Translations under genes and position numbers: made by a program
Part shown: positions 32,299 to 40,085 of the stretch, piece after piece
How the letters are laid out: each line of letters starts with the position of its first letter
How positions within the stretch are numbered: the stretch's first letter is position 1
Notes under the pieces: model-generated
Seen by the model: only the letters and a program-made list of their open reading frames with translations
Database searches by the model: none
What the model was told of the DNA's origin: nothing
Assembly: GCF_006715085.1 (NCBI RefSeq)
Contig: NZ_VFMM01000003.1
Coordinates: 868,001 to 932,000 of the forward strand
DNA length: 64,000 bases
Direction of reading: 5' to 3'
DNA from: Kribbella jejuensis
GTDB taxonomy: Bacteria > Actinomycetota > Actinomycetes > Propionibacteriales > Kribbellaceae

Positions 32299-33510
32299 TC
32301 AGCGTGTCCGCAATCGTGAGGCTGACCAGACCATGAGGGCCGCGAAGGTGGCTCCGAGGAGGGCGCAGGCCGCGGCCACGCCGATCAGCGAGATGAGGGC
32401 GCCGAAACCCGCCATCGCGGCCGGCATCAGCCCGTCGTCGGAGAGGCTGACGATGCTCGACGTGCGGCCGAGGAAGGCCGGGGCGATGGTCTGCTGGAAG
32501 GCACCCGAGAGCAGGGCGGAGGCCAGGCCGGCGGTGAAACCGATCATCGCCATCGCGGCGAAGACGGCCACGCGCGGGACCAAGCCGACCATCACGCAGC
32601 CGGCCGCCTGGGCGATCAGCACGAGCAGGCCGGCGCGGGCCGGCGCCGGCGGCTTCCACCGCATCGCGACCACGGCCCCGACCGCCGCCGCGATCCCCGA
32701 GCAGGCTTGGAACCAGCCGAGCGCACCCGAGCCCCACCCACTGCCGTGCACCCGCTGAACCAGTCCGACCGCCAGGACCGGACCGACACACAGGTTGAGC
32801 CCGAAGAAGGCGATCACCAAGGTCCGGGCCACCTGATCCCGGCGCAGATAGCCGAAGCCGGCCGCCAGGTCCCGCCGGATCGAATGCCCGCTCGCCACCG
32901 GCTGCGGAAACCTCGGCCGGACCACCAACGCCAGCACGACCGCGATCACCCCGAACGACACCGCGTCGACGAGCATCACGGTCATCAACCCGCCGTGAGC
33001 CACCAGCAGACCGCCGAGGGGCGCACCGACGAACACCGCCAGCCGATTGGCCAACTGCCGCCCGGCCGCCAGTGGCACCAAGTCATCAGGCTGGACCATC
33101 CGTCGCGGCAAGGTCCCGGCGGCCGGGTTGTACAGGGCGTCGACCGCCCCGAAGACGATCGCCACCGTCAGCAGCAGCGGCAGCGTCACCCCGTCCGCGA
33201 CCGCCACGATCGCAGCGGCGACGAGCACCGCGATCCGCCCGAGGTTGGCGACGATCATCGTCCGGCGACCGTCCCAGCGGTCCGCCAGCGCGCCGCCGAA
33301 GAGCAGGAACAGCGCCCGCGGCAGCGCCCCGATCCCCATCACCAGGCCGGCGCCCGCGGGCGACGTCACCTGCGCCGCACTCCACGCGAGCCCGACGTAC
33401 CAGGCGACGTCGCCGGCCTCGGACACCGCACCGGACAGGATCCAGGCCTGCACCCGCCGATCCCGCCGGAGTGCAGGCACAACGACGGCCCCGACCGAGG
33501 GCGAGCTCAC
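32299..33510 (-). CDS. MFS transporter
   Basis: The 403-residue, 12-helix transporter has 'GALPRALFLLFGGALADRWDGRRTMI' (motif A) and belongs to the MFS_3/enterobactin-exporter-like group. GTG 33510 overlaps the TGA of the ArsR gene by four bases, so regulator and transporter are one unit. The substrate is unknown; the repressor-coupled layout suggests inducible export. Confidence 0.86.
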   Translation of the reverse strand: MSSPSVGAVVVPALRRDRRVQAWILSGAVSEAGDVAWYVGLAWSAAQVTSPAGAGLVMGIGALPRALFLLFGGALADRWDGRRTMIVANLGRIAVLVAAAIVAVADGVTLPLLLTVAIVFGAVDALYNPAAGTLPRRMVQPDDLVPLAAGRQLANRLAVFVGAPLGGLLVAHGGLMTVMLVDAVSFGVIAVVLALVVRPRFPQPVASGHSIRRDLAAGFGYLRRDQVARTLVIAFFGLNLCVGPVLAVGLVQRVHGSGWGSGALGWFQACSGIAAAVGAVVAMRWKPPAPARAGLLVLIAQAAGCVMVGLVPRVAVFAAMAMIGFTAGLASALLSGAFQQTIAPAFLGRTSSIVSLSDDGLMPAAMAGFGALISLIGVAAACALLGATFAALMVWSASRLRTR

Positions 33511-34073
33511 GGCTTGGCCGGTACGGCGTGGGCGAAGACGTAGACCGGCTGCGCCGACTCGTCGGTCGACGGTGCCTCGTAGTACTCCTGGATCAGCTCG
33601 CCGATCCGTTGACCCAGTTCCTCGAGCCGCTCGGGCGTCAGCCGCAGCCAACTGTCGGTCGAAAATGCCGCCCGCACCCACTCCTCGTCGTACGACGAAC
33701 GCATCTCGAACCACTGCCGGACCTTGTCCGTGTGGTGTGTGACGTTCCTCTCCTCGGACACTGTTGCGATCAGCTCGCCGGCAGGCTCACCCTCCGCGTC
33801 GGCAACCGACCAGCTGTACGACTGGTGAGCGCTGCGCCACCAGCGCTCCCGCCGGTTCTTCGCCAGCTCGGGCGCCTCCAGGATGACCTCGGCCGCGGCC
33901 AGCACCTTGAGGTGGTGGCTGATGTTGCCGACCAGTTCGCCGGTCCGCTCGGCCAGTTGCGACGCGGTGGCCGGGCCCTCGACGCCGAGCAGGTCGAGCA
34001 GTCGCCGGCGGAGCGGGTGGTGGATCGCGGCGACCACCGAGGAGGTCGCGGCGCGTCGGTTCGCAGGTGCCAT
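33507..34073 (-). CDS. ArsR-family (HTH_20) repressor
   Basis: The 188-residue regulator begins MAPANRRAATSSVVAAIHHPLRRRLLDLLGVEGPATASQLAERTGELVGNISHHLKV in outline: an ArsR winged helix, here followed by a longer C-terminal sensor part. Metal-binding Cys pairs are not evident, so the signal may be organic. ATG 34073 follows a -10 TACGGT by seven bases and would be leaderless. A doubled palindrome overlaps its promoter, implying autoregulation of this repressor-MFS operon. Confidence 0.86.
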   Translation of the reverse strand: MAPANRRAATSSVVAAIHHPLRRRLLDLLGVEGPATASQLAERTGELVGNISHHLKVLAAAEVILEAPELAKNRRERWWRSAHQSYSWSVADAEGEPAGELIATVSEERNVTHHTDKVRQWFEMRSSYDEEWVRAAFSTDSWLRLTPERLEELGQRIGELIQEYYEAPSTDESAQPVYVFAHAVPAKP

Positions 34074-34080
34074 AGGCAGC

Positions 34081-34119
34081 ACCGTAGCTTCCACAAGAGC
34101 TCTTGCACAAGAGCTCTTG
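34081..34119 (-). promoter_or_regulatory. Promoter with doubled perfect palindrome operator of the ArsR-MFS operon
   Basis: CAAGAGCTCTTG occurs perfectly at 34094-34105 and 34108-34119, separated by two bases. On the minus strand -35 TTGTGC (forward 34105-34110), 18-base spacer and -10 TACGGT (forward 34081-34086) overlap it. Repressor bound here would block RNA polymerase. Confidence 0.8.
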
Positions 34120-34144
34120 TGAATAACGCAAGGAGCACGGAACA

Positions 34145-34180
34145 ATGAACAGCAGACTGGTAGACATAACCACATGGTGA
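34145..34180 (+). CDS. Possible 11-residue upstream ORF MNSRLVDITTW
   Basis: AAGGAG lies nine bases before ATG 34145, an excellent ribosome site, and the frame ends at TGA 34178-34180. It lies in the leader of the sulfur operon. The Arg-Leu-Val-Asp part recalls the R-x-HVDL core of many actinobacterial leader peptides, but that is weak evidence. Confidence 0.4.
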   Translation: MNSRLVDITTW

Positions 34181-34484
34181 GATCGAGTCTCAGGATGTAG
34201 GAATGGGAGTTGCTTTACCGGCCGGTCGCGCTGACGCTTGTGGACATGCTCGCTGCCCTGTCCACCCACCTCGTAGGTCGCATCCATGTCGACCTCGGGC
34301 GGATGCGCAGCGCCATCTGTTGTCCTTCGATGTTCTGACAGCCACCCTGCCTGGGCCAATGACGGCCCCCTGATCATCCCCGATCACCGCTGGGTGCGCA
34401 CCGCGCGGAACGCATCGAACCGACGACGCTTCGATCTCCCCGCCGCTGGTGAGCACCTGTCACGAGGACAAGGACGCGCCCCCG
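34181..34484 (+). promoter_or_regulatory. Leader region of the sulfur assimilation operon
   Basis: No conventional gene lies in these bases. They contain a hairpin GTGGACA/TGTCCAC (34240-34246 and 34259-34265), the Cys-Cys leader ORF at 34303-34338 and the region before the sulfite reductase start. No riboswitch class was recognised. The arrangement suits translation-dependent attenuation. Confidence 0.45.
34303..34338 (+). CDS. Putative cysteine leader peptide MRSAICCPSMF
   Basis: ATG 34303 opens an 11-codon ORF with two adjacent TGT cysteine codons and a stop at 34336-34338, about 150 bases before the sulfite reductase gene. Polycysteine short ORFs upstream of sulfur-assimilation genes are known in mycobacteria as cysteine-responsive attenuators. 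GGGCGG just before the ATG is a weak ribosome site. Function is inferred from position and content. Confidence 0.5.
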   Translation: MRSAICCPSMF

Positions 34485-36176
34485 ATGACTGCCGGCGTCA
34501 CCACTCCTGCTGCCCGCAAGCCCGCCCGCCCCCGCAAGGGCAAGGGCGAAGGCCAGTGGGCGCTCGGATACCGCGAGCCGCTGAACAAGAACGAAGAGAA
34601 CAAGAAGAACGACGACGGCCTGAACGTCCGGGCCCGGATCGAGAACGTCTATGCGCACCGCGGGTTCGACTCGATCGACCCGGCCGACCTGCGCGGCCGG
34701 TTCCGCTGGTGGGGCCTGTACACCCAGCGCAAGCCCGGGATCGACGGCGGCAAGACCGCGACGCTCGAGCCGGAGGAGCTGGACGACCGCTACTTCATGA
34801 TGCGGGTCCGGGTCGAGGGCGGGCAGCTGACCACCGAGCAGCTCAAGGTGATCGCGGACGTCTCGACGAAGTACGCGCGGAACACAGCCGACATCACCGA
34901 CCGGCAGAACATCCAGCTGCACTGGATCGCGATCGAAGACGTGCCGGCGATCTGGCAGCGGCTCGAGGCCGTCGGCCTGTACACGACCGAGGCGTGTGGC
35001 GACGTACCGCGGGTGGTGATCGCCAGCCCGGTCGCCGGGATCGCCGCGGACGAGATCATCGACCCGACGCCGGCGATCAACGAGATCGTCGAGAAGTACA
35101 TCGGCTCCAGCGAGTTCTCCAACCTGCCCAGGAAGTTCAAGACCGCGCTGACCGGGCACCCGTCGCACGATGTGGTCCCCGAGGTCAACGACATCGCGTT
35201 CGTCGGCGTCGTGCACCCGGAGTACGGCCCGGGCTTCGACCTCTGGGTCGGCGGCGGCCTGTCGACCAACCCAATGCTCGCGCAGCGGCTCGGTACCTGG
35301 ATCCCCCGCGACGAGGTGGCCCAAGCCTGGTGGGGCGTGACCAGCATCTTCCGCGACTACGGCTACCGGCGGCTGCGGAACCGGGCGCGACTGAAGTTCC
35401 TCGTCCAGGACTGGGGTGTGGAGAAGTTCCGTGAGGTGCTCGAGGACAAGTACCTCAAGCGGAAGCTGATCGACGGCCCGGCGCCCGAGGTTCCGGCCGT
35501 CCAGGGCGACCACGTCGGCGTACACAAGCAGAAGGACGGCAAGTACTACGTCGGCGTCGCGCCGGTCGTCGGCCGGGTCTCCGGTACGTCGCTCGCGCGG
35601 GTCGCCGAAGTGGTCGCGGCGCACGGGTCGAACCGGATCCGGACCACCGCGCAGCAGAAGCTGCTCGTGCTGGACGTCGAGGAGTCGCAGGTCGACTCGC
35701 TGGTCGCGGAGCTGGACAAGCTCGGGTTCCAGGCGAACCCGTCGGCCTGGCGGCGGAACACGATGGCCTGCACAGGCATCGAGTTCTGCAAGCTGGCGAT
35801 CGTCGAGACCAAGGCGAAGGCGGCGCGGCTGATCGAGGAGCTCGAGGAGCGGATCCCCGAACTGGACGTACCGATCACCGTGAACCTGAACGGCTGCCCG
35901 AACTCCTGCGCGCGGATCCAGACCGCCGACATCGGCCTCAAGGGCCAGTTGGTGATGGATGCCGACGGCAAGCAGGTACCGGGCTACCAGGTGCACCTGG
36001 GTGGCGGCCTCGGGCTGGACGCCGGCTTCGGCCGGAAGCTCCGCGGTCACAAGGTGACCGCGGACGACCTGACCGACTACGTCGAGCGCGTCACCCAGAA
36101 CTACCTGAAGGAACGCAACGAGGGCGAGCGGTTCGCCCAGTGGGTCACCCGAGCAGATGAGGAGGCACTGACATGA
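34485..36176 (+). CDS. sirA: Ferredoxin-dependent assimilatory sulfite reductase (NirA/SirA type)
   Basis: The 563-residue protein has the siroheme/[4Fe-4S] ligands in 'ACTGIEFCKLAIVETK' (CxxxxxC) and 'NLNGCPNSCARIQTADIGL' (CxxxC), plus two ferrodoxin-sulfite reductase half domains. It reduces sulfite to sulfide with six electrons in the cytosol. The length equals the mycobacterial sulfite reductase. ATG 34485 has AAGGA ten bases upstream; an in-frame GTG at 34449 would add MSTCHEDKDAPP. Nitrite is an alternative substrate, but the cysH-cysDN context points to sulfite. Confidence 0.92.
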   Translation: MTAGVTTPAARKPARPRKGKGEGQWALGYREPLNKNEENKKNDDGLNVRARIENVYAHRGFDSIDPADLRGRFRWWGLYTQRKPGIDGGKTATLEPEELDDRYFMMRVRVEGGQLTTEQLKVIADVSTKYARNTADITDRQNIQLHWIAIEDVPAIWQRLEAVGLYTTEACGDVPRVVIASPVAGIAADEIIDPTPAINEIVEKYIGSSEFSNLPRKFKTALTGHPSHDVVPEVNDIAFVGVVHPEYGPGFDLWVGGGLSTNPMLAQRLGTWIPRDEVAQAWWGVTSIFRDYGYRRLRNRARLKFLVQDWGVEKFREVLEDKYLKRKLIDGPAPEVPAVQGDHVGVHKQKDGKYYVGVAPVVGRVSGTSLARVAEVVAAHGSNRIRTTAQQKLLVLDVEESQVDSLVAELDKLGFQANPSAWRRNTMACTGIEFCKLAIVETKAKAARLIEELEERIPELDVPITVNLNGCPNSCARIQTADIGLKGQLVMDADGKQVPGYQVHLGGGLGLDAGFGRKLRGHKVTADDLTDYVERVTQNYLKERNEGERFAQWVTRADEEALT

Positions 36177-36322
36177 CCGAGCGCGCGGCACCTCTCTACT
36201 GCCCGTACTGCGGCGACGAGGACCTCAGGCCCTCCGAAGAAGGACACGGCGCGTGGGAGTGCCGGCCGTGTGCACGGGTGTTCCAGCTGAAGATGATCGG
36301 GTTGCGGGTGACGGTGGAATGA
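36173..36322 (+). CDS. Small zinc-ribbon protein of the sulfite reductase operon
   Basis: This 49-residue ORF overlaps the sulfite reductase stop (ATGA) and the cysH start (ATGA). It encodes two zinc knuckles: 'YCPYCGDEDL' (CxxC) and 'WECRPCARVF' (CxxC), followed by 'QLKMIGLRV'. The four cysteines should bind one zinc. The tight overlaps show it is a real gene. Its job is unknown; it may help assemble or regulate the reductase. Confidence 0.85.
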   Translation: MTERAAPLYCPYCGDEDLRPSEEGHGAWECRPCARVFQLKMIGLRVTVE

Positions 36323-37005
36323 GCACGGATCTGAAGACGATCGCCGAAGAGGCGAACGAACGACTGGCGGACGCATCGGCGGTCGAGGTGCTCGCGTGGG
36401 CACGGGAGACCTTCGGCGACGAGCTGGTCGTGACCGCTTCGATGGCCGACGGCGCACTCCCCCACCTCGCGGCGCAGGCCGCGCCGGGGGTCGACGTACT
36501 GTTCCTCGACACCGGCTACCACTTCGCCGAGACGATCGGGACCCGGGACGCGGTGGCCGCGACGCTGCCGATCAACCTGATCAACGCCACCCCCAAGCAG
36601 ACCGTGGCCGAGCAGGACGCGGAGTACGGCGAGAAGCTGCACGACCGCGACCCGAACAAGTGCTGCGCACTGCGCAAGGTCGAGCCGCTCAACCGGTACC
36701 TGTCCGGCTACAAGGCCTGGGTGACCGGCATCCGCCGCGAGGAGGCGCCGACCCGCGCGAACACGCCCGTCGTCGAGTACGACGCGAAGCGCGACATGGT
36801 GAAGCTGAACCCGATCGCGCCGTGGACGCAGGAGGATCTGGACAACTACATCCAGGACAACGGCGTACTGGTGAACCTCCTGCAGTACGACGGCTACCCG
36901 TCGATCGGCTGCGAGCCGTGCACGCAGCGCGTCGCGCCGGGCGAGGACCCGCGCAGCGGCCGCTGGGCCGGGACGGGCAAGGTCGAATGCGGGTTGCACA
37001 CATGA
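36319..37005 (+). CDS. cysH: Assimilatory adenylyl-sulfate (APS) reductase
   Basis: The 228-residue protein has 'KCCALRKVEPL' and 'GCEPCTQRVAPGEDPRSGRW', the CC...CxxC set that binds a [4Fe-4S] cluster in APS-type enzymes, and the C-terminal catalytic 'ECGLHT'. It reduces APS to sulfite and AMP with thioredoxin. The cluster motif and the absence of an APS kinase gene both favour APS over PAPS. The ATG overlaps the zinc-ribbon stop. Confidence 0.93.
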   Translation: MSTDLKTIAEEANERLADASAVEVLAWARETFGDELVVTASMADGALPHLAAQAAPGVDVLFLDTGYHFAETIGTRDAVAATLPINLINATPKQTVAEQDAEYGEKLHDRDPNKCCALRKVEPLNRYLSGYKAWVTGIRREEAPTRANTPVVEYDAKRDMVKLNPIAPWTQEDLDNYIQDNGVLVNLLQYDGYPSIGCEPCTQRVAPGEDPRSGRWAGTGKVECGLHT

Positions 37006-37901
37006 GTACAACCGTCACAGAGCTTGACGCTCTGGAGAGCGAATCGATCTTCGTGTTCCGCGAGGTGGCGGCGGAGTTCGAGCGGCCGGTGATCCTGTTC
37101 TCCGGTGGCAAGGACTCGATCGTGATGCTGCACCTGGCCCGGAAGGCGTTCGCGCCGGCCGGGGTGCCGTTCACGTTGCTGCACGTCGACACCGGCCACA
37201 ACTTCCCCGAAGTACTGGCGTACCGCGACGCGGTGGTGAAGGAGCTCGGGCTGCGGCTCGAGGTCGCCAGCGTCGAGGAGTACATCGCCGATGGCCGGCT
37301 GCGCGAGCGGACCGACGGGACACGGAACCAGCTGCAGACGATTCCGTTGCTCGACGCAATCAACAGCCACCGGTTCGACGCGGTGTTCGGCGGCGGCCGT
37401 CGGGACGAGGAGCGGGCCCGGGCGAAGGAGCGGATCTTCAGCCTGCGCGACGAGTTCGGCCAGTGGGACCCGCGCAACCAGCGGCCCGAGCTGTGGTCGC
37501 TGTACAACGGCAAGCACCGGCCGGGCGAGCACGTCCGGGTGTTCCCGCTGTCCAACTGGACCGAGCTGGACATCTGGAACTACATCGAGCGCGAGCAGAT
37601 CCCGCTGCCGTCGATCTACTACGCCCACGAACGGGACGTGTTCGAGCGCGACGGCATGTTGCTTGCCGTCGGCCCCTACTCCCAGCCGCGCGAGGGTGAG
37701 ACCGTCACGCAGCGCCTGGTCCGGTACCGCACGGTCGGCGACATGTCCTGCACCGGAGCCGTCGCGTCCACCGCGACGACCGCGGCGGACGTCGTCGTCG
37801 AGGTCGCGGCCAGCGAGATCACCGAACGCGGCGCCACCCGCGCCGACGACCGGGCCAGCGAGGCCGCGATGGAAGACCGTAAACGAGAGGGGTACTTCTG
37901 A
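37002..37901 (+). CDS. cysD: Sulfate adenylyltransferase subunit 2
   Basis: The 299-residue protein has the PP-loop 'ILFSGGKDSIVMLHL', 'LLHVDTGHNFPEV', 'FGGGRRDEERARAKERIFS' and 'PLSNWTELDIWNYIEREQI'. It activates sulfate with ATP to APS, driven by the GTPase CysN. The start overlaps cysH by four bases. Confidence 0.95.
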   Translation: MSTTVTELDALESESIFVFREVAAEFERPVILFSGGKDSIVMLHLARKAFAPAGVPFTLLHVDTGHNFPEVLAYRDAVVKELGLRLEVASVEEYIADGRLRERTDGTRNQLQTIPLLDAINSHRFDAVFGGGRRDEERARAKERIFSLRDEFGQWDPRNQRPELWSLYNGKHRPGEHVRVFPLSNWTELDIWNYIEREQIPLPSIYYAHERDVFERDGMLLAVGPYSQPREGETVTQRLVRYRTVGDMSCTGAVASTATTAADVVVEVAASEITERGATRADDRASEAAMEDRKREGYF

Positions 37902-39187
37902 TGAGCACCCTGTTGCGGCTGGCAACGGCCGGCTCGGTGGACGACGGCAAGTCGACGCTGGTCGGGCGGCTGCTGCACGACTGCAAGGCGATCCTCGCCG
38001 ACCAGATCGCGCACGTGAAGACGGTCTCCGAGGCACGCGGCGGCGACTTCGACTTCGCACTGCTGACCGACGGTCTACGGGCCGAACGGGAGCAGGGCAT
38101 CACGATCGACGTCGCCTACCGGTACTTCGCCACCGACAAGCGCTCGTTCATCCTGGCCGACTGCCCCGGGCACGTGCAGTACACCCGGAACACCGTCACC
38201 GGGGCCTCCACCGCCGATGTGGTGATCATCCTGGTCGACGCCCGGCACGGCGTCCTCGAGCAGACCCGCCGGCACCTCGCGGTGGCCGGGCTGCTCCGGG
38301 TGCCGCACGTCGTCCTCGCGGTGAACAAGATCGACCTGGTCGGCTACGACGAGGCCGTGTTCACCAAGATCGCCAAGGAGGTCAACGAGGTCGCCGACCA
38401 CCTCGGCATCGCCGACCTGCAGGCCATCCCGGTGTCCGCGCTGGTCGGCGACAACGTCGTCGAACGCTCCGAGCAGACCCCCTGGTACGACGGTCCGACG
38501 CTGCTCGCGCTGCTGGAGAACGCGAACGGCCGCACCGACACGTCGCAGCAGCCGCTGCGGTTCCCGGTGCAGTACGTCATCCGCCCGCAGACCGACGACG
38601 AGTACCGCGACTACCGCGGCTACACCGGAACCGTTGCCTCCGGCACCGTCAAGGTCGGCGACCCGGTGATCGTGCTGCCCGCGGGCCGCCGTACCTCGAT
38701 CGCCGGCATCGACCGGCCGGTCGTCACCCCGACCAGCACCGCAGTGGTCGAGCGGCCGTCGGCGATCGCCGGCGAGGCGGTCACGGTCCGGCTCGCCGAC
38801 GACATCGACGTCGCCCGCGGCTCGGTGATCGTCGCCGCCGAGGCCTCTCCCGGTACCCGCCGGGAACTGGCCGCCACCGTGAGCTGGCTGTCCGACCGGC
38901 CACTGACCGTCGGGGCCCGGGTGCTGATCAAGCACACCACCACCACCGCGCAGGCGATCGTCACCAAGATCACCGGCGCGCTGGACCTCGACACGCTCGG
39001 AGTCATCGACGCCGCCGAGCTCGCGCTCAACGACATCGGCAAGGTGCAACTCAAGATCGCCGCGCCGCTGGCCGCCGACCCGTACTCGGCCAACACCATC
39101 ACCGGATCGTTCCTGCTGATCGACGCCCACGACGGGTGGACGCTGGCGGCCGGCATGATCGACGACGAAGAAGGGGAACTGCTGTGA
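37901..39187 (+). CDS. cysN: Sulfate adenylyltransferase subunit 1 (GTPase)
   Basis: The 428-residue EF-Tu-like GTPase has G1 'AGSVDDGKSTLVGRLL', G3 'DCPGHVQYTRN' and G4 'VNKIDLVG'. It lacks the fused C-terminal APS kinase found in many actinobacterial CysNC proteins. Together with CysD it makes APS. The ATG shares one base with the cysD stop (TGATG). Confidence 0.94.
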   Translation: MSTLLRLATAGSVDDGKSTLVGRLLHDCKAILADQIAHVKTVSEARGGDFDFALLTDGLRAEREQGITIDVAYRYFATDKRSFILADCPGHVQYTRNTVTGASTADVVIILVDARHGVLEQTRRHLAVAGLLRVPHVVLAVNKIDLVGYDEAVFTKIAKEVNEVADHLGIADLQAIPVSALVGDNVVERSEQTPWYDGPTLLALLENANGRTDTSQQPLRFPVQYVIRPQTDDEYRDYRGYTGTVASGTVKVGDPVIVLPAGRRTSIAGIDRPVVTPTSTAVVERPSAIAGEAVTVRLADDIDVARGSVIVAAEASPGTRRELAATVSWLSDRPLTVGARVLIKHTTTTAQAIVTKITGALDLDTLGVIDAAELALNDIGKVQLKIAAPLAADPYSANTITGSFLLIDAHDGWTLAAGMIDDEEGELL

Positions 39188-39978
39188 CTGCTCCAGCGCT
39201 CGTGATCCTCGCCCACGGCAGCCGCGACCCGCGGTCGGCCGCCACCGTGCACGCTCTCGTCAAGTGCCTGCGCGGGATGCGCGACGACCTGCGGATCGAA
39301 GCCTCCTTCCTCGACCACTGCCCGCCGACGCCGTACCAGGTCCTCGGCAAGCTCGCCGCCGAGGGTGTCGAGGAGGTCGTCGTCCTGCCGCTGCTGCTGT
39401 CGGCCGCGTACCACGCGCGGATCGACGTACCGGCCGTCGTCGACGAGGCGCGCAGCCGGTTCCCCGGCCTGCGGATCATCGCCTCCGACGTGCTCGGGTA
39501 CGACGACACGCTGCTCGACGTACTGGACCGTCGGATGCGCGCCGAACTGAAGGACGGCCGGGTGCGTGAGCTGGACGCGCTGGTGCTGGCCTGCGCCGGC
39601 TCGAGCGACTCGCACGCGAACGCGAGCGTCACGCGGCTCGCCCGGCTGTGGGGTCAGCGGCACAAGCTGCCGGTGACCGCGGCGTTCGTGTGCGCTGCCT
39701 CGCCGTCGCCCGCTGAGGCCGTGCTGCAGTGGCGGCTCGAGGGTCGCCGGCACGTGGCGGTCGGATCGCTGTTCCTGGCGCCCGGCGTACTGCCCGACCA
39801 GGCCGAGTCGACGTCGCGGCGCGCGGGTGCGGTCGCGGTGTCGCAGCCGCTCGGTGTCAGCGCCGAGGTGGCGCGGCTGGTTCTGCTGCGGTACGGCGTG
39901 GCGGGTCTCGACCTGCTGACGCTGGAGCCGGCGCCGCGCCCGGTCATCGCCCGGCCCGAGCTGGTCCGGACCGCCTGA
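39184..39978 (+). CDS. Sirohydrochlorin chelatase / CbiX-like
   Basis: The 264-residue protein has two CbiX half-domains: 'LVILAHGSRDPRSAATV' with the metal-ligand His, 'VVVLPLLLSAAYHARIDVP', and later 'ALVLACAGSSDSHAN' and 'HVAVGSLFLAPGVLPDQ'. It probably inserts iron into sirohydrochlorin to supply siroheme for the sulfite reductase six genes upstream. GTG 39184 overlaps the cysN stop. Confidence 0.85.
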   Translation: MTAPALVILAHGSRDPRSAATVHALVKCLRGMRDDLRIEASFLDHCPPTPYQVLGKLAAEGVEEVVVLPLLLSAAYHARIDVPAVVDEARSRFPGLRIIASDVLGYDDTLLDVLDRRMRAELKDGRVRELDALVLACAGSSDSHANASVTRLARLWGQRHKLPVTAAFVCAASPSPAEAVLQWRLEGRRHVAVGSLFLAPGVLPDQAESTSRRAGAVAVSQPLGVSAEVARLVLLRYGVAGLDLLTLEPAPRPVIARPELVRTA

Positions 39979-39993
39979 GCGTCGGACTTCCCG

Positions 39994-40073
39994 CACTCAC
40001 CAACCCCGGTTCGCGCGATCCGGCCGAGCGTGCTCGGCCGGATCAGCCGGCGCGGATCGCACGTTGGTGAGTG
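39994..40073. terminator. Nested inverted repeats between convergent genes
   Basis: An inner stem GATCCGGCCGAGC/GCTCGGCCGGATC (40017-40029 and 40032-40044, two-base loop) lies inside outer arms CACTCACCAAC/GTTGGTGAGTG (39994-40004 and 40063-40073). It separates the sulfur operon from the oppositely directed oxidase and should terminate both. Confidence 0.8.
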
Positions 40074-40085
40074 GCGCGGGTCCGC

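Noticed and set aside
34120..34484. SAM or cobalamin riboswitch before the sulfur operon
   Set aside because: None of the conserved blocks of these classes could be found; only short ORFs and one hairpin were seen.
37291..39978. An 895-codon open frame ending as the chelatase gene
   Set aside because: Its first 630 codons are out-of-frame shadows of cysD and cysN with Arg/Ser-rich sequence. The true start is GTG 39184 overlapping the cysN stop.
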